This document shows, piece after piece, positions 32,838 to 41,706 of a stretch of DNA of 46,908 nt. Each line of letters starts with the position of its first letter. Position 1 is the first letter of the stretch. The DNA is from an uncultured Dehalococcoidia bacterium (lineage in GTDB: Bacteria > Chloroflexota > Dehalococcoidia > Lucifugimonadales > Australimonadaceae): the NCBI GenBank assembly GCA_937901475.1, contig CALGTL010000018.1:1-46908 (forward strand), given 5' to 3'. The position numbers and the translations under genes are program-made. The notes under the pieces are model-generated. The model was not told the origin of the DNA. It did no database searches and saw only the letters and a list, made by a program, of their open reading frames with translations.

Positions 32838-33371
32838 ATGCTTACAGGCCCGCAGAAACGCTCAATCGATATTCGCTTGTTCCCTGCTTACCGGGGCTTG
32901 GTAAAGACGCCCTTCGTAAGGCGTGCAGCCACGGCTGCGCTGAAAGTCGCTTACCCTCAAGGAGACCGAAGCGTGAGCATTGTGATTGCTGACGACAAAA
33001 CACTACATGATCTGAACTTACGCTACCGAGGCTTTGATGAGCCCACGGATGTTCTATCATTCGGTGACGAAAGCGATGCGTCTTTAGCTGAAGCAAACGC
33101 TAATGAAGTCCCTCCATTCCCTAGTATGCCTGGCGAATCTCTATCGCTTGGAGAGATTGTGCTGTCGTACCCCTTGGCTGTACGCCAGGCGAGCGAGCAC
33201 AATGTTCCGGTTGATGAAGAGGTCGCGTTGCTTATCGTCCACGGCGTCCTGCACTTATTAGGGCATGACCATGCCAACCCGGACGAGGAGGCAATCATGA
33301 AGGCGTTTGAGACTCAAGCCCTGTCTGTCCTTTTCCCGAAGCAGACCGGATCCGCCGCAGGAGGCGCGTAG
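32838..33371 (+). CDS. ybeY: Endoribonuclease YbeY (rRNA maturation factor)
   Basis: YbeY is a zinc-dependent RNase needed for 16S rRNA 3'-end processing and ribosome quality control. The 177-residue protein has the signature HGVLHLLGHDH with the three zinc histidines, and the family's LNLRYRGFDEPTDVLSF and SLGEIVLSYP. It is slightly longer than usual because of an Ala/Asn/Glu-rich insert before FPSMPGESLS. The ATG at 32838 has GGAAGG seven bases upstream; the ATG pair at 32817 has none. dnaX begins three bases after its stop. Confidence 0.92.
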   Translation: MLTGPQKRSIDIRLFPAYRGLVKTPFVRRAATAALKVAYPQGDRSVSIVIADDKTLHDLNLRYRGFDEPTDVLSFGDESDASLAEANANEVPPFPSMPGESLSLGEIVLSYPLAVRQASEHNVPVDEEVALLIVHGVLHLLGHDHANPDEEAIMKAFETQALSVLFPKQTGSAAGGA

Positions 33372-33374
33372 TAG

Positions 33375-35540
33375 ATGAGTGGCGAGGTGCTTTACCGCAA
33401 GTGGCGACCCCCACGCTTCGCCGACATCGTCGGCCAAGGGCCTATAACGCAAACACTTACCCAGGCAATCGCCACGGGGCGGACTGCGCACGCGTACCTT
33501 CTTTGCGGTCCACGAGGCACCGGTAAGACTTCTACTGCGCGCGTATTAGCAAAAGCTCTTAACTGTACGATGCGCCCGCCCGCATTCGGCGACCCTTGCG
33601 GGAGTTGCGATGCCTGTCGTGCTATCGAGCAAGGGAATTATGTGGATCTCATTGAGATCGACGCGGCGAGTAATCGGGGCATTGACGAAATGCGGGACCT
33701 GCGGGAGAAGGTACGGTTTTTGCCCACGCAGGGTAAGTACAAGGTCTACATCATTGATGAAGCCCACGCGCTAACTAATGACGCCTTCAATGCATTCCTT
33801 AAAACGTTAGAAGAGCCGCCGCCACATAGTGTATTCGTCCTCGCTACGACCGAACCGCACCGCCTGCCTGCCACCATTATCTCGAGGTGCCAGAGGTACG
33901 ACTTCCGCCGTATCTCCCCAGCCGACGTGGCCGAGCGGCTTACAGAAATCGCTACATCAGAAAACGTAGACGTTTCACCAGAAGTGCTGCGCGTGGTATC
34001 CAGAGCTGCCAGTGGCAGCCTTCGCGACGCGACCAACATGCTAGACCAGCTCATCACGTCATTCGGAGCGAAAATCAATATCGAGCAGGTGCGAGAACTA
34101 CTTGGGACTGGTGGCGAAGAACGCGCCATCGCTTTGGTTAAACACTTGCTGAGCAGCAACACCGCTGCAGCGTTGGAGTTGATTAACACTGTCGCTTCAG
34201 AAGGTCAGGACCTTCGTCCTCTCCATCGTATGACCGTTGATTTCCTGCGCGCCGCTCTCCTTATGAAGTCTGGGGTGAAGGACTCGCTCGAGCTTGCTAA
34301 AGAAGCGCAAACAGAACTGTCATTCGCAGCGACGAACACCACTATGGAGCACCTCCTACGAGCCTTGCGCCTGTTTGGCCAAGTGTCGCTCAAATTCGAT
34401 CAACCCTCACCTTTGCCATTAGAGCTCGCGACCGTTGAATTGAGCCTCGCCCCGCAGCCTTTGGTCGTAGCACCAGCAGTCCCTGCGGCTAAGGCCTCAA
34501 CTGCAGCAACACCCGCTTATCGACAGCCAGTGCAGAAGTCCGCACAGCAACCGGCATATGTGCCACAACAGCAACCGCGCCCGCCGCAAGCACCTGTTCA
34601 GCAACCGCAGCAAGCGTATGCCAATAGACCTGCTGAACAGGCCTCGGCTAGCCCAGTAATAGATGCCAATGCTCCGCTCGAGGAACGAGTAGGAGCGGCC
34701 TGGCCGGGCATCCTTCGAGCACTAGGTCGCGTACCGCGCCGCCGTTTCGACGTGGCCGCCCTGCTTCGTAGCTCCACCAAACGACAGGTTGTTGGAACAG
34801 AATTGGTTGTTCGGTTCACGCATACCTCCAACAGCGAGCGGCTTCAAGACGAGCTCGAAGACCCTCGGTGCAGGCTTGAAGTTGAGCGGATTCTTGAAGA
34901 ATCCCTAGGCGGGAAATACACGCTAAAAGTGGAGACCGACAGCAGCCGCAGCACTGCCAACCTCAACGCCGACCAGCCAGGGCACCTTGTCCGTGCTGCC
35001 ATGAACCTAGGGGGGCAGGTCATTCAAAAGGCAGTTCAGTCACCTGAGGCTCCTACACCCACAGTACCTATTGCTGAAACATCCATTCCCGCGGTGAAGG
35101 CTACTGTCGCAGAAGAAGCTACTCCAAATGTCGACGCAGTACCCGTTGGCAACGAAGCACCTATCGAGCCCAGCCTTGAAGCTGCATCCGCTATCGATGC
35201 CGCTACTGCCGAACTTGAAGGTGAAGAGGATTCTGTCGTGTCACCGTTTGAAGCGCAGGCAATGACACACGCCGCTCCACTTGGGGTCGAAACACCGGTG
35301 GCACAAGAGGCTACGACCATCGTCGACGAAGTGCCGGTGGATCCTATGGTCGCTCCCGAAGCAGCGGTTTCCGTAAGCAGCGAAATACCTGCCATGGCCC
35401 GGAATCTCTTCAACGAGATGCAGGAAATACCAAGCCTGCCTTTGGAGAATGAGAGCGAGAGCGAGTCGGTGCCGGCATTACCCAGTAACCAGGTCCCTGC
35501 GGATTATTTTCCCGGGCCAGATGAAGAGGAGATAACCTGA
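33375..35540 (+). CDS. dnaX: DNA polymerase III subunits gamma/tau
   Basis: DnaX is the ATP-driven motor of the clamp loader. The 721-residue protein has the Walker A GPRGTGKT (45-52), four zinc cysteines (C64 and CGSCDAC at 75-81), IIDEAHALTNDAFNAFLKTLEEPPP, and the sensor SRC in IISRCQRYDF. After about 360 a Gln/Pro-rich linker leads to a conserved C-terminal domain and an acidic tail. No A-rich slippery site for a shortened gamma form is evident. It is the second gene of ybeY-dnaX-ybaB-recR, and its stop overlaps the start of ybaB by one base (TGATG). Confidence 0.95.
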   Translation: MSGEVLYRKWRPPRFADIVGQGPITQTLTQAIATGRTAHAYLLCGPRGTGKTSTARVLAKALNCTMRPPAFGDPCGSCDACRAIEQGNYVDLIEIDAASNRGIDEMRDLREKVRFLPTQGKYKVYIIDEAHALTNDAFNAFLKTLEEPPPHSVFVLATTEPHRLPATIISRCQRYDFRRISPADVAERLTEIATSENVDVSPEVLRVVSRAASGSLRDATNMLDQLITSFGAKINIEQVRELLGTGGEERAIALVKHLLSSNTAAALELINTVASEGQDLRPLHRMTVDFLRAALLMKSGVKDSLELAKEAQTELSFAATNTTMEHLLRALRLFGQVSLKFDQPSPLPLELATVELSLAPQPLVVAPAVPAAKASTAATPAYRQPVQKSAQQPAYVPQQQPRPPQAPVQQPQQAYANRPAEQASASPVIDANAPLEERVGAAWPGILRALGRVPRRRFDVAALLRSSTKRQVVGTELVVRFTHTSNSERLQDELEDPRCRLEVERILEESLGGKYTLKVETDSSRSTANLNADQPGHLVRAAMNLGGQVIQKAVQSPEAPTPTVPIAETSIPAVKATVAEEATPNVDAVPVGNEAPIEPSLEAASAIDAATAELEGEEDSVVSPFEAQAMTHAAPLGVETPVAQEATTIVDEVPVDPMVAPEAAVSVSSEIPAMARNLFNEMQEIPSLPLENESESESVPALPSNQVPADYFPGPDEEEIT

Positions 35541-35842
35541 TGAACAAGAATTTCATAAAGCAGGCCCAGCAGATGCAAGTTAGGCTAGCTCAGGCCCAAG
35601 AAGAACTCGAGACCATGACCGTGGAGGCCTCCTCTGGAGGAGGCGCCGTGAAGTGTGTTGCCTCTGGTAAACAGACTATCGAGTCCATCACCATCGACCC
35701 TGGAGCGGTGGACCCTGAAGATGTTGAAATTCTACAGGACATGATTCTTGCGGCAATCAATGAAGCGTTGGCCAAGTCCCAGGAGATGGTTCAAGGAAAG
35801 ATCGGCGCTATCACCGGCGGCATGAAGCTCCCGGGGATGTAG
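35540..35842 (+). CDS. ybaB: YbaB/EbfC nucleoid-associated protein
   Basis: YbaB/EbfC is a small dimeric DNA-binding protein. The 100-residue protein has the family order: N-terminal helix KQAQQMQVRLAQAQEELETM, the strand VEASSGGGAVKCVASGKQTIESI, and C-terminal helices ending in Gly/Met. It overlaps dnaX by one base and is followed by recR after four bases, which is the standard dnaX-ybaB-recR arrangement and strongly supports the call. Confidence 0.93.
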   Translation: MNKNFIKQAQQMQVRLAQAQEELETMTVEASSGGGAVKCVASGKQTIESITIDPGAVDPEDVEILQDMILAAINEALAKSQEMVQGKIGAITGGMKLPGM

Positions 35843-35846
35843 CCGC

Positions 35847-36473
35847 TTGACCTCCTACGGATACGACGGTAGCCATCCGTCGCTAGCACCACCTGTCGCA
35901 CGGCTTATCGAGCAACTGAATAAGTTACCCGGGATTGGGCCCAAAAGTGCCCAGCGCCTCGCCTACTACGTGATTCGCATGCCAGCCGCAGATGCTACTG
36001 CGCTAGCAACCGCCATCGGCACCGTTAAGGACTCGATCACGTTCTGCTCGCTTTGTCAGAACATCACCGAATCTAACCCCTGCGGCGTCTGCGGGAACCC
36101 GGGACGCGACCGCACTCGCATCTGTGTGGTACAGGAACCATTGGACGTATTGGCGCTAGAGCGGACGGGTGCATTCAAAGGCCTCTACCATGTTCTCCAT
36201 GGCATCATCGATCCGATGAACAATGTTGGCCCAGAAGACCTGCGTATCCGTGAGTTGCTCACTCGACTCAGCGATGGCTCCGTTCAAGAGGTGGTAGTCG
36301 CTACAAACCCGACAATCGAAGGTGAAGCGACGGCCATGTACATCAGGCAAATCGTCTCGGCACTGGGCCCGAAGGTCACAAGGCTTGCACGCGGCCTGCC
36401 GGTCGGCGGGGACCTCGAATACGCCGACGATCTGACGCTTACGCGTGCATTCGAAGGCCGCTCCGACTTCTAG
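35847..36473 (+). CDS. recR: Recombination mediator protein RecR
   Basis: RecR works with RecF/RecO to load RecA on gapped DNA. The 208-residue protein has the helix-hairpin-helix LPGIGPKSAQRLAYYV, a four-cysteine zinc finger (CSLCQNITESNPCGVCG), and the Toprim region VVQEPLDVLALERTG with GEATAMYI. The start is TTG at 35847, four bases after ybaB. Its N-terminal extension before HPSLAPPVARLIEQL is short. The stop overlaps that of the convergent MFS gene within CTAG. Confidence 0.94.
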   Translation: MTSYGYDGSHPSLAPPVARLIEQLNKLPGIGPKSAQRLAYYVIRMPAADATALATAIGTVKDSITFCSLCQNITESNPCGVCGNPGRDRTRICVVQEPLDVLALERTGAFKGLYHVLHGIIDPMNNVGPEDLRIRELLTRLSDGSVQEVVVATNPTIEGEATAMYIRQIVSALGPKVTRLARGLPVGGDLEYADDLTLTRAFEGRSDF

Positions 36474-37705
36474 GCGCGTGGCTCACGGATCAGCAAAGGC
36501 AGCGCTGTCGTAGCAGCCGTGATGGCGACGATAACCCAGAGGCCCCCGTCCAGCCCTCCGGTGGCATCGCGCACGACGCCCATCATGAGCGGTCCTGTGA
36601 ATCCACCGATTTCGGCGATCGCAAAGAACACACCAGCCGCCAAGCCCACTCGCTTCGCTCCCACACCAGGCGTTTCCATAAGTACGAGCGTGAGTACCTG
36701 CATCGCAGGCAGCCGTATAGCAGTGCCAAGCAGCACCATAGCGATTAGTGCAGAGCCGGTGAAGTACACGAGCCCTATTGTCGATAGTGTGCCTCCCATC
36801 AACATCACGACCAGCCAGATTGATCGCAGGCCCATCTGCGCCAACGATGGCACTGCGAAGTTGGAGATCATACCAACAGCGATACCTGCAGCGACCCAGC
36901 GACCCGAAGCCGCAAGTGACATCCCTGTTTCCTGGAGGACAGTCGGGAGCCAGGCTCCTAGGGCGTGATTCATAAAGAAAACTACAAACCCGAGCACCAG
37001 CACCACCTGAACGTTGCGAATCTTGAGTAGGGACATAATCCCCTTATCAGCAGGAGAGTGAAACATTCCATCGCTCAAGTTAGCGCCAGCTCGATGGGCA
37101 GCAGGAGCTGGCGGTGCGTCTTTGCCGAACATCAGCCACAGCACGATGACTACAAGTGTGATCAAACCATAAACAATCGAGATCCCGCGCCAAGACCCCG
37201 TCAGGGCAATGACGAAGCTTGCCGCTGTCGCCAGCGCAAATACCGATCCTATGTCACGTCCTACAACGTACGTACCTGTCGCTGGGCCGCGCTCGTTGCC
37301 GGAGAACCATTGGGCGACCACTTTAGGCATGCCAATGGAAATAATCGGGCCTCCCGCACCGAACAATGCGACGGCCAGCAGCAACGTGGTGAAATTGGTA
37401 GCCAGGCCGCGTAGCAGCAACGACAGCAAAATGAGGCCCAGACCCAACGCTATAGCGCGGCGCGCTCCCCAGCGGTCCACTAGCGACCCGAGCGGCGATG
37501 CGGTTCCGATGAAAACGAGTTGCCACACACCGAGAACAAGCCCCATCTGCGCGGAGGTCATCTCCAAGTCTTCAATGATAGGGTCAACCAGCGGCGGTAT
37601 GGACGCTACCGCCAGCCCGAAGCAGCCATACGCCATAGCAGCCAGCGCCAACATGCGCCAACGCATGGGGTCCTTGGTAATCGGGTCTGACTGCGGGGTC
37701 TGCAT
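36470..37705 (-). CDS. Major facilitator superfamily transporter
   Basis: This 411-residue membrane protein has about 12 hydrophobic segments and MFS loop motifs such as LGSLVDRWGARRAIALG between helices 2 and 3. It resembles nitrate/oxalate-type or general small-molecule permeases, but the substrate cannot be assigned. The ATG at 37705 is chosen; an in-frame GTG at 37714 is an alternative and no good ribosome site precedes either. It is a single gene divergent from ffh and convergent with recR. Confidence 0.82.
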   Translation of the reverse strand: MQTPQSDPITKDPMRWRMLALAAMAYGCFGLAVASIPPLVDPIIEDLEMTSAQMGLVLGVWQLVFIGTASPLGSLVDRWGARRAIALGLGLILLSLLLRGLATNFTTLLLAVALFGAGGPIISIGMPKVVAQWFSGNERGPATGTYVVGRDIGSVFALATAASFVIALTGSWRGISIVYGLITLVVIVLWLMFGKDAPPAPAAHRAGANLSDGMFHSPADKGIMSLLKIRNVQVVLVLGFVVFFMNHALGAWLPTVLQETGMSLAASGRWVAAGIAVGMISNFAVPSLAQMGLRSIWLVVMLMGGTLSTIGLVYFTGSALIAMVLLGTAIRLPAMQVLTLVLMETPGVGAKRVGLAAGVFFAIAEIGGFTGPLMMGVVRDATGGLDGGLWVIVAITAATTALPLLIREPRA

Positions 37706-37788
37706 AGGGAGCACAGCCTACGGAAAGGTCCACGGCATGGTAGCAGGCTCTCAATAATATCCATCTTTTATATCGGGGAGGCTTCCCC

Positions 37789-39168
37789 TTGGCCGAGGCT
37801 AATCAACCGGGTAACCTTAAAGAGATGTTTGACAACCTTACAGACAAGCTCACAGGCGTCTTCGCGAAGCTCGGCAGCAAGGGCCGTATCACTGAGGAAG
37901 ATATCGACGCTGCCCTGCGGGAGGTGCGACTCGCGCTGCTGGAGGCAGATGTCAACTTCAAGGTGGCTCGCGAGTTTGTAGCGACCATCCGAGAACAGGC
38001 TATTGGCGGTGACGTGCTTAAGGGTATTTCACCAGGCCAAGCCGTGATCAAGATCGTTCATGACCAATTAGTCGAACTGCTAGGCAATGGCCACAACACC
38101 CTAAAGCCTCAGAATGCGCCGCCCAACGTTATTATGCTCGTTGGCCTACAAGGCTCTGGTAAAACCACCACGGCGGCCAAGCTCGCTCTGCACCTACGTC
38201 GCCAGGAGCAGCGCGCCTTGCTAATCGCAGCAGACATGAGGCGCCCTGCTGCCATGGATCAGTTGGAGGCCTTGGGTAAGCAGCTAGATGTGCCCGTTTA
38301 TCGTGAGAACGCTGGCCCTGACGACGCTCCAAAGGTTGCCGAAAACGGCATTCGCCGAGCCCGCGAAATGGGAGTGATGTGGGCCATCGTCGACACGGGC
38401 GGTCGCCTGCATGTCGACGATGACCTCATGAGTGAACTCGACGACATCAAGAGTCGTATCAACCCTTTAGAAGTCTTGTTAGTCGTGGATGCCATGACTG
38501 GTCAAGATGCTGTAAATGCGGCTGATGCGTTCAATAAACGTACAGGCCTAACGGGTTTGATTCTCTCTAAGCTCGACGGTGACGCACGGGGCGGAGCGGC
38601 ACTCTCCGCAACTCATGTCACGGGTGTCCCTATCAAATTTGCAGGAACGGGAGAGAAGGCAGACGCCCTTGAGGTTTTTCACCCGGACCGTATGGCTTCA
38701 CGTATTCTTGGCATGGGTGACGTCGTCACGCTGGTGGAGCGAGCGCAGGAGCAATTCACTGAAGAGCAGGCTGTTGAACTTGAGCGCAAGATGCGCAAGG
38801 CGCAGTTCGATCTAGACGATTTCCTGACCCAGTTACGCCAAATTCAAAAGATGGGGTCTATCGCGTCCATCATGGAAATGATTCCTGGTGCCCGCGCTTT
38901 GCGCGGTAAATTGCCAGCAGAGATGGATGACAAAAAAATGAAGCGCATGGAGGCGATGATTTCCTCCATGACCATGTGGGAGCGTCAGCACCCTGAGCGG
39001 ATCAACGGTAGCCGTCGCAAGCGTATCGCCAGCGGTTCAGGCACAACACCAGCTGATTTAAATCAACTTCTAGCTCAGTTCAAGCAGATGCAGAAGATGA
39101 TGAAGCAGTTCACCTCAGGGAAAATGAACAAACGCGGCCTCGCAGGGATGGGATTGCCTAGGATGTAG
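37789..39168 (+). CDS. ffh: Signal recognition particle protein Ffh
   Basis: Ffh binds SRP RNA and signal sequences and delivers nascent membrane proteins to FtsY. The 459-residue protein has the N domain, the G domain with VGLQGSGKTTTAAKLA (118-133), SKLDGDARGGAAL and a G3 motif reading DTGGRL where most have DTAGRL. The Met-rich M domain (MEMIPGARALRG, then MKRMEAMISSMT) closes it. The TTG start at 37789 has GGGGAGG seven bases upstream. It is a single-gene unit here, with the glycosylase gene convergent 12 bases after its stop. Confidence 0.95.
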   Translation: MAEANQPGNLKEMFDNLTDKLTGVFAKLGSKGRITEEDIDAALREVRLALLEADVNFKVAREFVATIREQAIGGDVLKGISPGQAVIKIVHDQLVELLGNGHNTLKPQNAPPNVIMLVGLQGSGKTTTAAKLALHLRRQEQRALLIAADMRRPAAMDQLEALGKQLDVPVYRENAGPDDAPKVAENGIRRAREMGVMWAIVDTGGRLHVDDDLMSELDDIKSRINPLEVLLVVDAMTGQDAVNAADAFNKRTGLTGLILSKLDGDARGGAALSATHVTGVPIKFAGTGEKADALEVFHPDRMASRILGMGDVVTLVERAQEQFTEEQAVELERKMRKAQFDLDDFLTQLRQIQKMGSIASIMEMIPGARALRGKLPAEMDDKKMKRMEAMISSMTMWERQHPERINGSRRKRIASGSGTTPADLNQLLAQFKQMQKMMKQFTSGKMNKRGLAGMGLPRM

Positions 39169-39180
39169 GCACTAGCAGAC

Positions 39181-40119
39181 TTAGCTAGGCCCTTGCGTAG
39201 CCTGGTTACTTTGCGTCAGCCGTCGCTGCCGCAGGTACGAAAAGAGGTAGGTGGTGGCCAATCCTCGATAGGGGGACCAGCGTTCCTCACCAAAGGTCGC
39301 AAGCTGCGCCTCAGTGATGATCGCTCCATCAAAGTAGAGTTCTGACACTACACGACGAAGAGCCAAATCCCCGGCGGGTAGCACATCTAATCTACCCAGT
39401 GCTCGCATCAGCATCCATTCAGCCGACCAGCGCCCAATGCCTCGCACCTTGATTAGCTCAGCAATGACTTCTTCGTTATCCATGCCCACGAATCGCTCGC
39501 GTTCCAGTTCACCCTCCAGCGTACGACGGGCCGTGTCTTGGATGTATTCAACCTTACGTGAACTTAGCTTTAGGGCACGGAGTTGATCGGAAGTTGCGTT
39601 ACTGAAGCTCTCAGGTCGAGGGAAGGCATATAACATATGGCCTTCCGCTACAACCTGGGTACCATAGGCTTCCACTATTCCCTCACGAATCACTCGCGCA
39701 ACGTTCGCCGATATTTGCTGGCCGATAATCGCAACGACCAGTGCCTCAAACACGGTCTCCGAGCGGGCGGGCCAAAGGCCATGCAGGCGCCCGACAGCCT
39801 TATATAGCACGGGGTCGTGGTCTAACATCGAGTAGAAGCCCGTGAGGTCTACATCGAGTGCCAAGAGGTGGGATACCGCCTCACTCGCGAAGGCCAGTTC
39901 AGGCTCGCCTCCTGCAGATAGCAATCGCACTTCAAGCTGCGCATCATCTGTGGGTTTCATACCAGCGACGATGACATCGTTGCCACGACGCAGCGCACGG
40001 TAGTACGTACCATCAGCGTACAGGTCTGCGCCCGAACGCCCCCGAAAGTGCGTCTGGTGCCCCATCGTCAAATGAAAATCGAACGGGGCCGGCAAAGGCA
40101 ATTTCTCGGAAAAGATCAT
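39181..40119 (-). CDS. DNA-3-methyladenine glycosylase (AlkA-type, HhH-GPD family)
   Basis: This base-excision repair enzyme removes alkylated bases. The 312-residue protein has the HhH-GPD core: VVAIIGQQISANVA, the hairpin KVRGIGRWSAEWMLMRALG and the catalytic Asp in LPAGDLALRR. An N-terminal domain of about 120 residues resembles that of AlkA/OGG-type enzymes; lack of the conserved lysine before the hairpin's end argues for a monofunctional AlkA type, though this was judged by eye. It starts one base after the stop of the MFS gene, so the two are co-transcribed. Confidence 0.86.
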   Translation of the reverse strand: MIFSEKLPLPAPFDFHLTMGHQTHFRGRSGADLYADGTYYRALRRGNDVIVAGMKPTDDAQLEVRLLSAGGEPELAFASEAVSHLLALDVDLTGFYSMLDHDPVLYKAVGRLHGLWPARSETVFEALVVAIIGQQISANVARVIREGIVEAYGTQVVAEGHMLYAFPRPESFSNATSDQLRALKLSSRKVEYIQDTARRTLEGELERERFVGMDNEEVIAELIKVRGIGRWSAEWMLMRALGRLDVLPAGDLALRRVVSELYFDGAIITEAQLATFGEERWSPYRGLATTYLFSYLRQRRLTQSNQATQGPS

Positions 40120-40120
40120 C

Positions 40121-41449
40121 TCAGCCTTTGTAAGTCGCGACGCTGCGCACCGTACTCATAACGATAACCAACGTAAGAATGCCCACAACCGAGCCAATCA
40201 GAAGCGAAGTAGGAGCAGACACAACGGCAGCCATAGCTCCCAACATAAGCTGTCCCATAGAAGGGCCCCCACGGTTCGAAAGCTGTAGGACAGCGGTAGC
40301 GCGGCCTCGTATCTCGTCAGACACGGCCCCCTGCAGAATCGTAGAGCGCATGATGGCACCCACTCCATCAAGCCCGCCAACCGCAGCCAAAGCGAGCAGT
40401 GAAATCCAATATGTGGTCGACGAAGCGAAAATGGCGATAGCGGCCATATATGCTACATATGTCCCGACCACAATTATGCCTTTATGCCTAACGTCACCAG
40501 CAATCAGTAGTATCGCGGACCCAATGAGGAATCCCGCAGCGGGTGCCGATAGCATGATTCCGAAACCAAATTCCCCCGCATTCAGTATGTCTTCAGCAAA
40601 TATGGGAATCAGTCCACGATGATGTGTAAACAGCATCGCTACGACGTCCAGAAGCATCATAGCGAGAAACACGTGAGTCCCCAAGACGAAGCGGAAACCC
40701 TCGAGCATGGAACTGACAGACATCCCTCGACGCCGCGCCTCTGGATCCGGGGGCATGGGTTTCAGAAGAAACAGGACCCCTACCGTGGGGATAAACACGA
40801 GCGCAACAGTTGCATACGTCCAGCCAGGGCCTACTAGGCCGATAAGCAACCCTCCGAGTGCGGGGCCAAATAACATCGAGCCGTGACGAGCTGCCTGGTT
40901 CAACGTAATGGCATTCATCAAGTGAGAACGGGGCACGAGGCTGGGTAACATGGCCATCCGAGCAGGCCCTTCAAAGGTATTTACGGCAGCGGTCACAAGC
41001 GTGGTCGCATAGATGTGCCAGACTTCGATACGCCCGCCGAGTGCGAGCCCTGCCAGTACGATCGCTAGTAGAAAGTTGCTCGCCTGCGTGAGGATCAGGA
41101 GCTTGCGACGATCGACCATATCCGCAACCGATCCACCGATGAACACGAGAATTAACATGGGAGCAAACTGAAATACGCCCAGCAGGCCCAAGCTAAGCGG
41201 GGACTTCGTAATATCGTAGATGAGCCACAGGTTGGTCGCCTGACGCATCTGAAAGCCTACAAAGCCCACCATAAAACTAACTAGCACGATGCGAAATTCG
41301 TAAAGCCCTAATGAGCCGAGGGGGGACACTTTCAAGTCGAGGGGTCTGTCTTCAGGCAAATTTGACAACCTATTAGGCGTTTCAGCCAATTCAGATCTCG
41401 CTCTCGGCTTGTTTATAAGTTCTTGCCTAGACACCCCATCGACAGGCAT
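40121..41449 (-). CDS. MFS transporter (DHA3/drug-exporter-like)
   Basis: This membrane protein of about 442 residues has 12 expected helices, and FIGGSVADMVDRRKLLILTQ matches the loop 2-3 signature of DHA3-type exporters (EntS/macrolide efflux relatives). A hydrophilic stretch of about 45 residues precedes the first helix. The start is uncertain: ATG at 41449 is used here, GTG at 41434 is possible, and an open frame reaches 41563; no good ribosome site is seen. Its stop is one base before the glycosylase start. Substrate is unknown. Confidence 0.8.
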   Translation of the reverse strand: MPVDGVSRQELINKPRARSELAETPNRLSNLPEDRPLDLKVSPLGSLGLYEFRIVLVSFMVGFVGFQMRQATNLWLIYDITKSPLSLGLLGVFQFAPMLILVFIGGSVADMVDRRKLLILTQASNFLLAIVLAGLALGGRIEVWHIYATTLVTAAVNTFEGPARMAMLPSLVPRSHLMNAITLNQAARHGSMLFGPALGGLLIGLVGPGWTYATVALVFIPTVGVLFLLKPMPPDPEARRRGMSVSSMLEGFRFVLGTHVFLAMMLLDVVAMLFTHHRGLIPIFAEDILNAGEFGFGIMLSAPAAGFLIGSAILLIAGDVRHKGIIVVGTYVAYMAAIAIFASSTTYWISLLALAAVGGLDGVGAIMRSTILQGAVSDEIRGRATAVLQLSNRGGPSMGQLMLGAMAAVVSAPTSLLIGSVVGILTLVIVMSTVRSVATYKG

Positions 41450-41646
41450 ACAGGCAGTTCGCAATAAACATCGAAGACTCCATGGCTCAGCAATCTGATG
41501 TCGATGGGGAAGGGGATATTGAGTCTCAGTATACCTCTGGTAAGTAGCCAGGCCGAACCACACATGCCTGCTACGCTCTTGGTTGCTAGGTGCGAGTTAA
41601 ATGCGAACCCGGAGTCGCGAAATAAATTTAGCAGGAAGCATTTACT

Positions 41647-41688
41647 ACAAAGAGAGAGCACTTGGGAATTCAGGTGCTCTCTCTTTGT
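41647..41688 (-). terminator. Terminator hairpin after rpoD
   Basis: ACAAAGAGAGAGCAC (41647-41661) and GTGCTCTCTCTTTGT (41674-41688) are a perfect 15-bp inverted repeat with a 12-base loop, 19 bases after the rpoD stop. The T-rich end of the stem (TTTGTAGT on the minus strand) fits an intrinsic terminator. The rest of the gap to the MFS gene shows no gene. Confidence 0.8.
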
Positions 41689-41706
41689 TCCTTGAGCGTG
41701 GGTAGC

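Noticed and set aside
33375-35540. Programmed frameshift for a short gamma subunit in dnaX
   Set aside because: I found no A-rich slippery heptamer with a following stem in the expected region near codons 400-450.
41450-41640. Possible tRNA in the gap before rpoD's terminator (GGGTTCGCA on the minus strand)
   Set aside because: The flanking bases do not pair into a T-arm, and no acceptor or anticodon stem is present.
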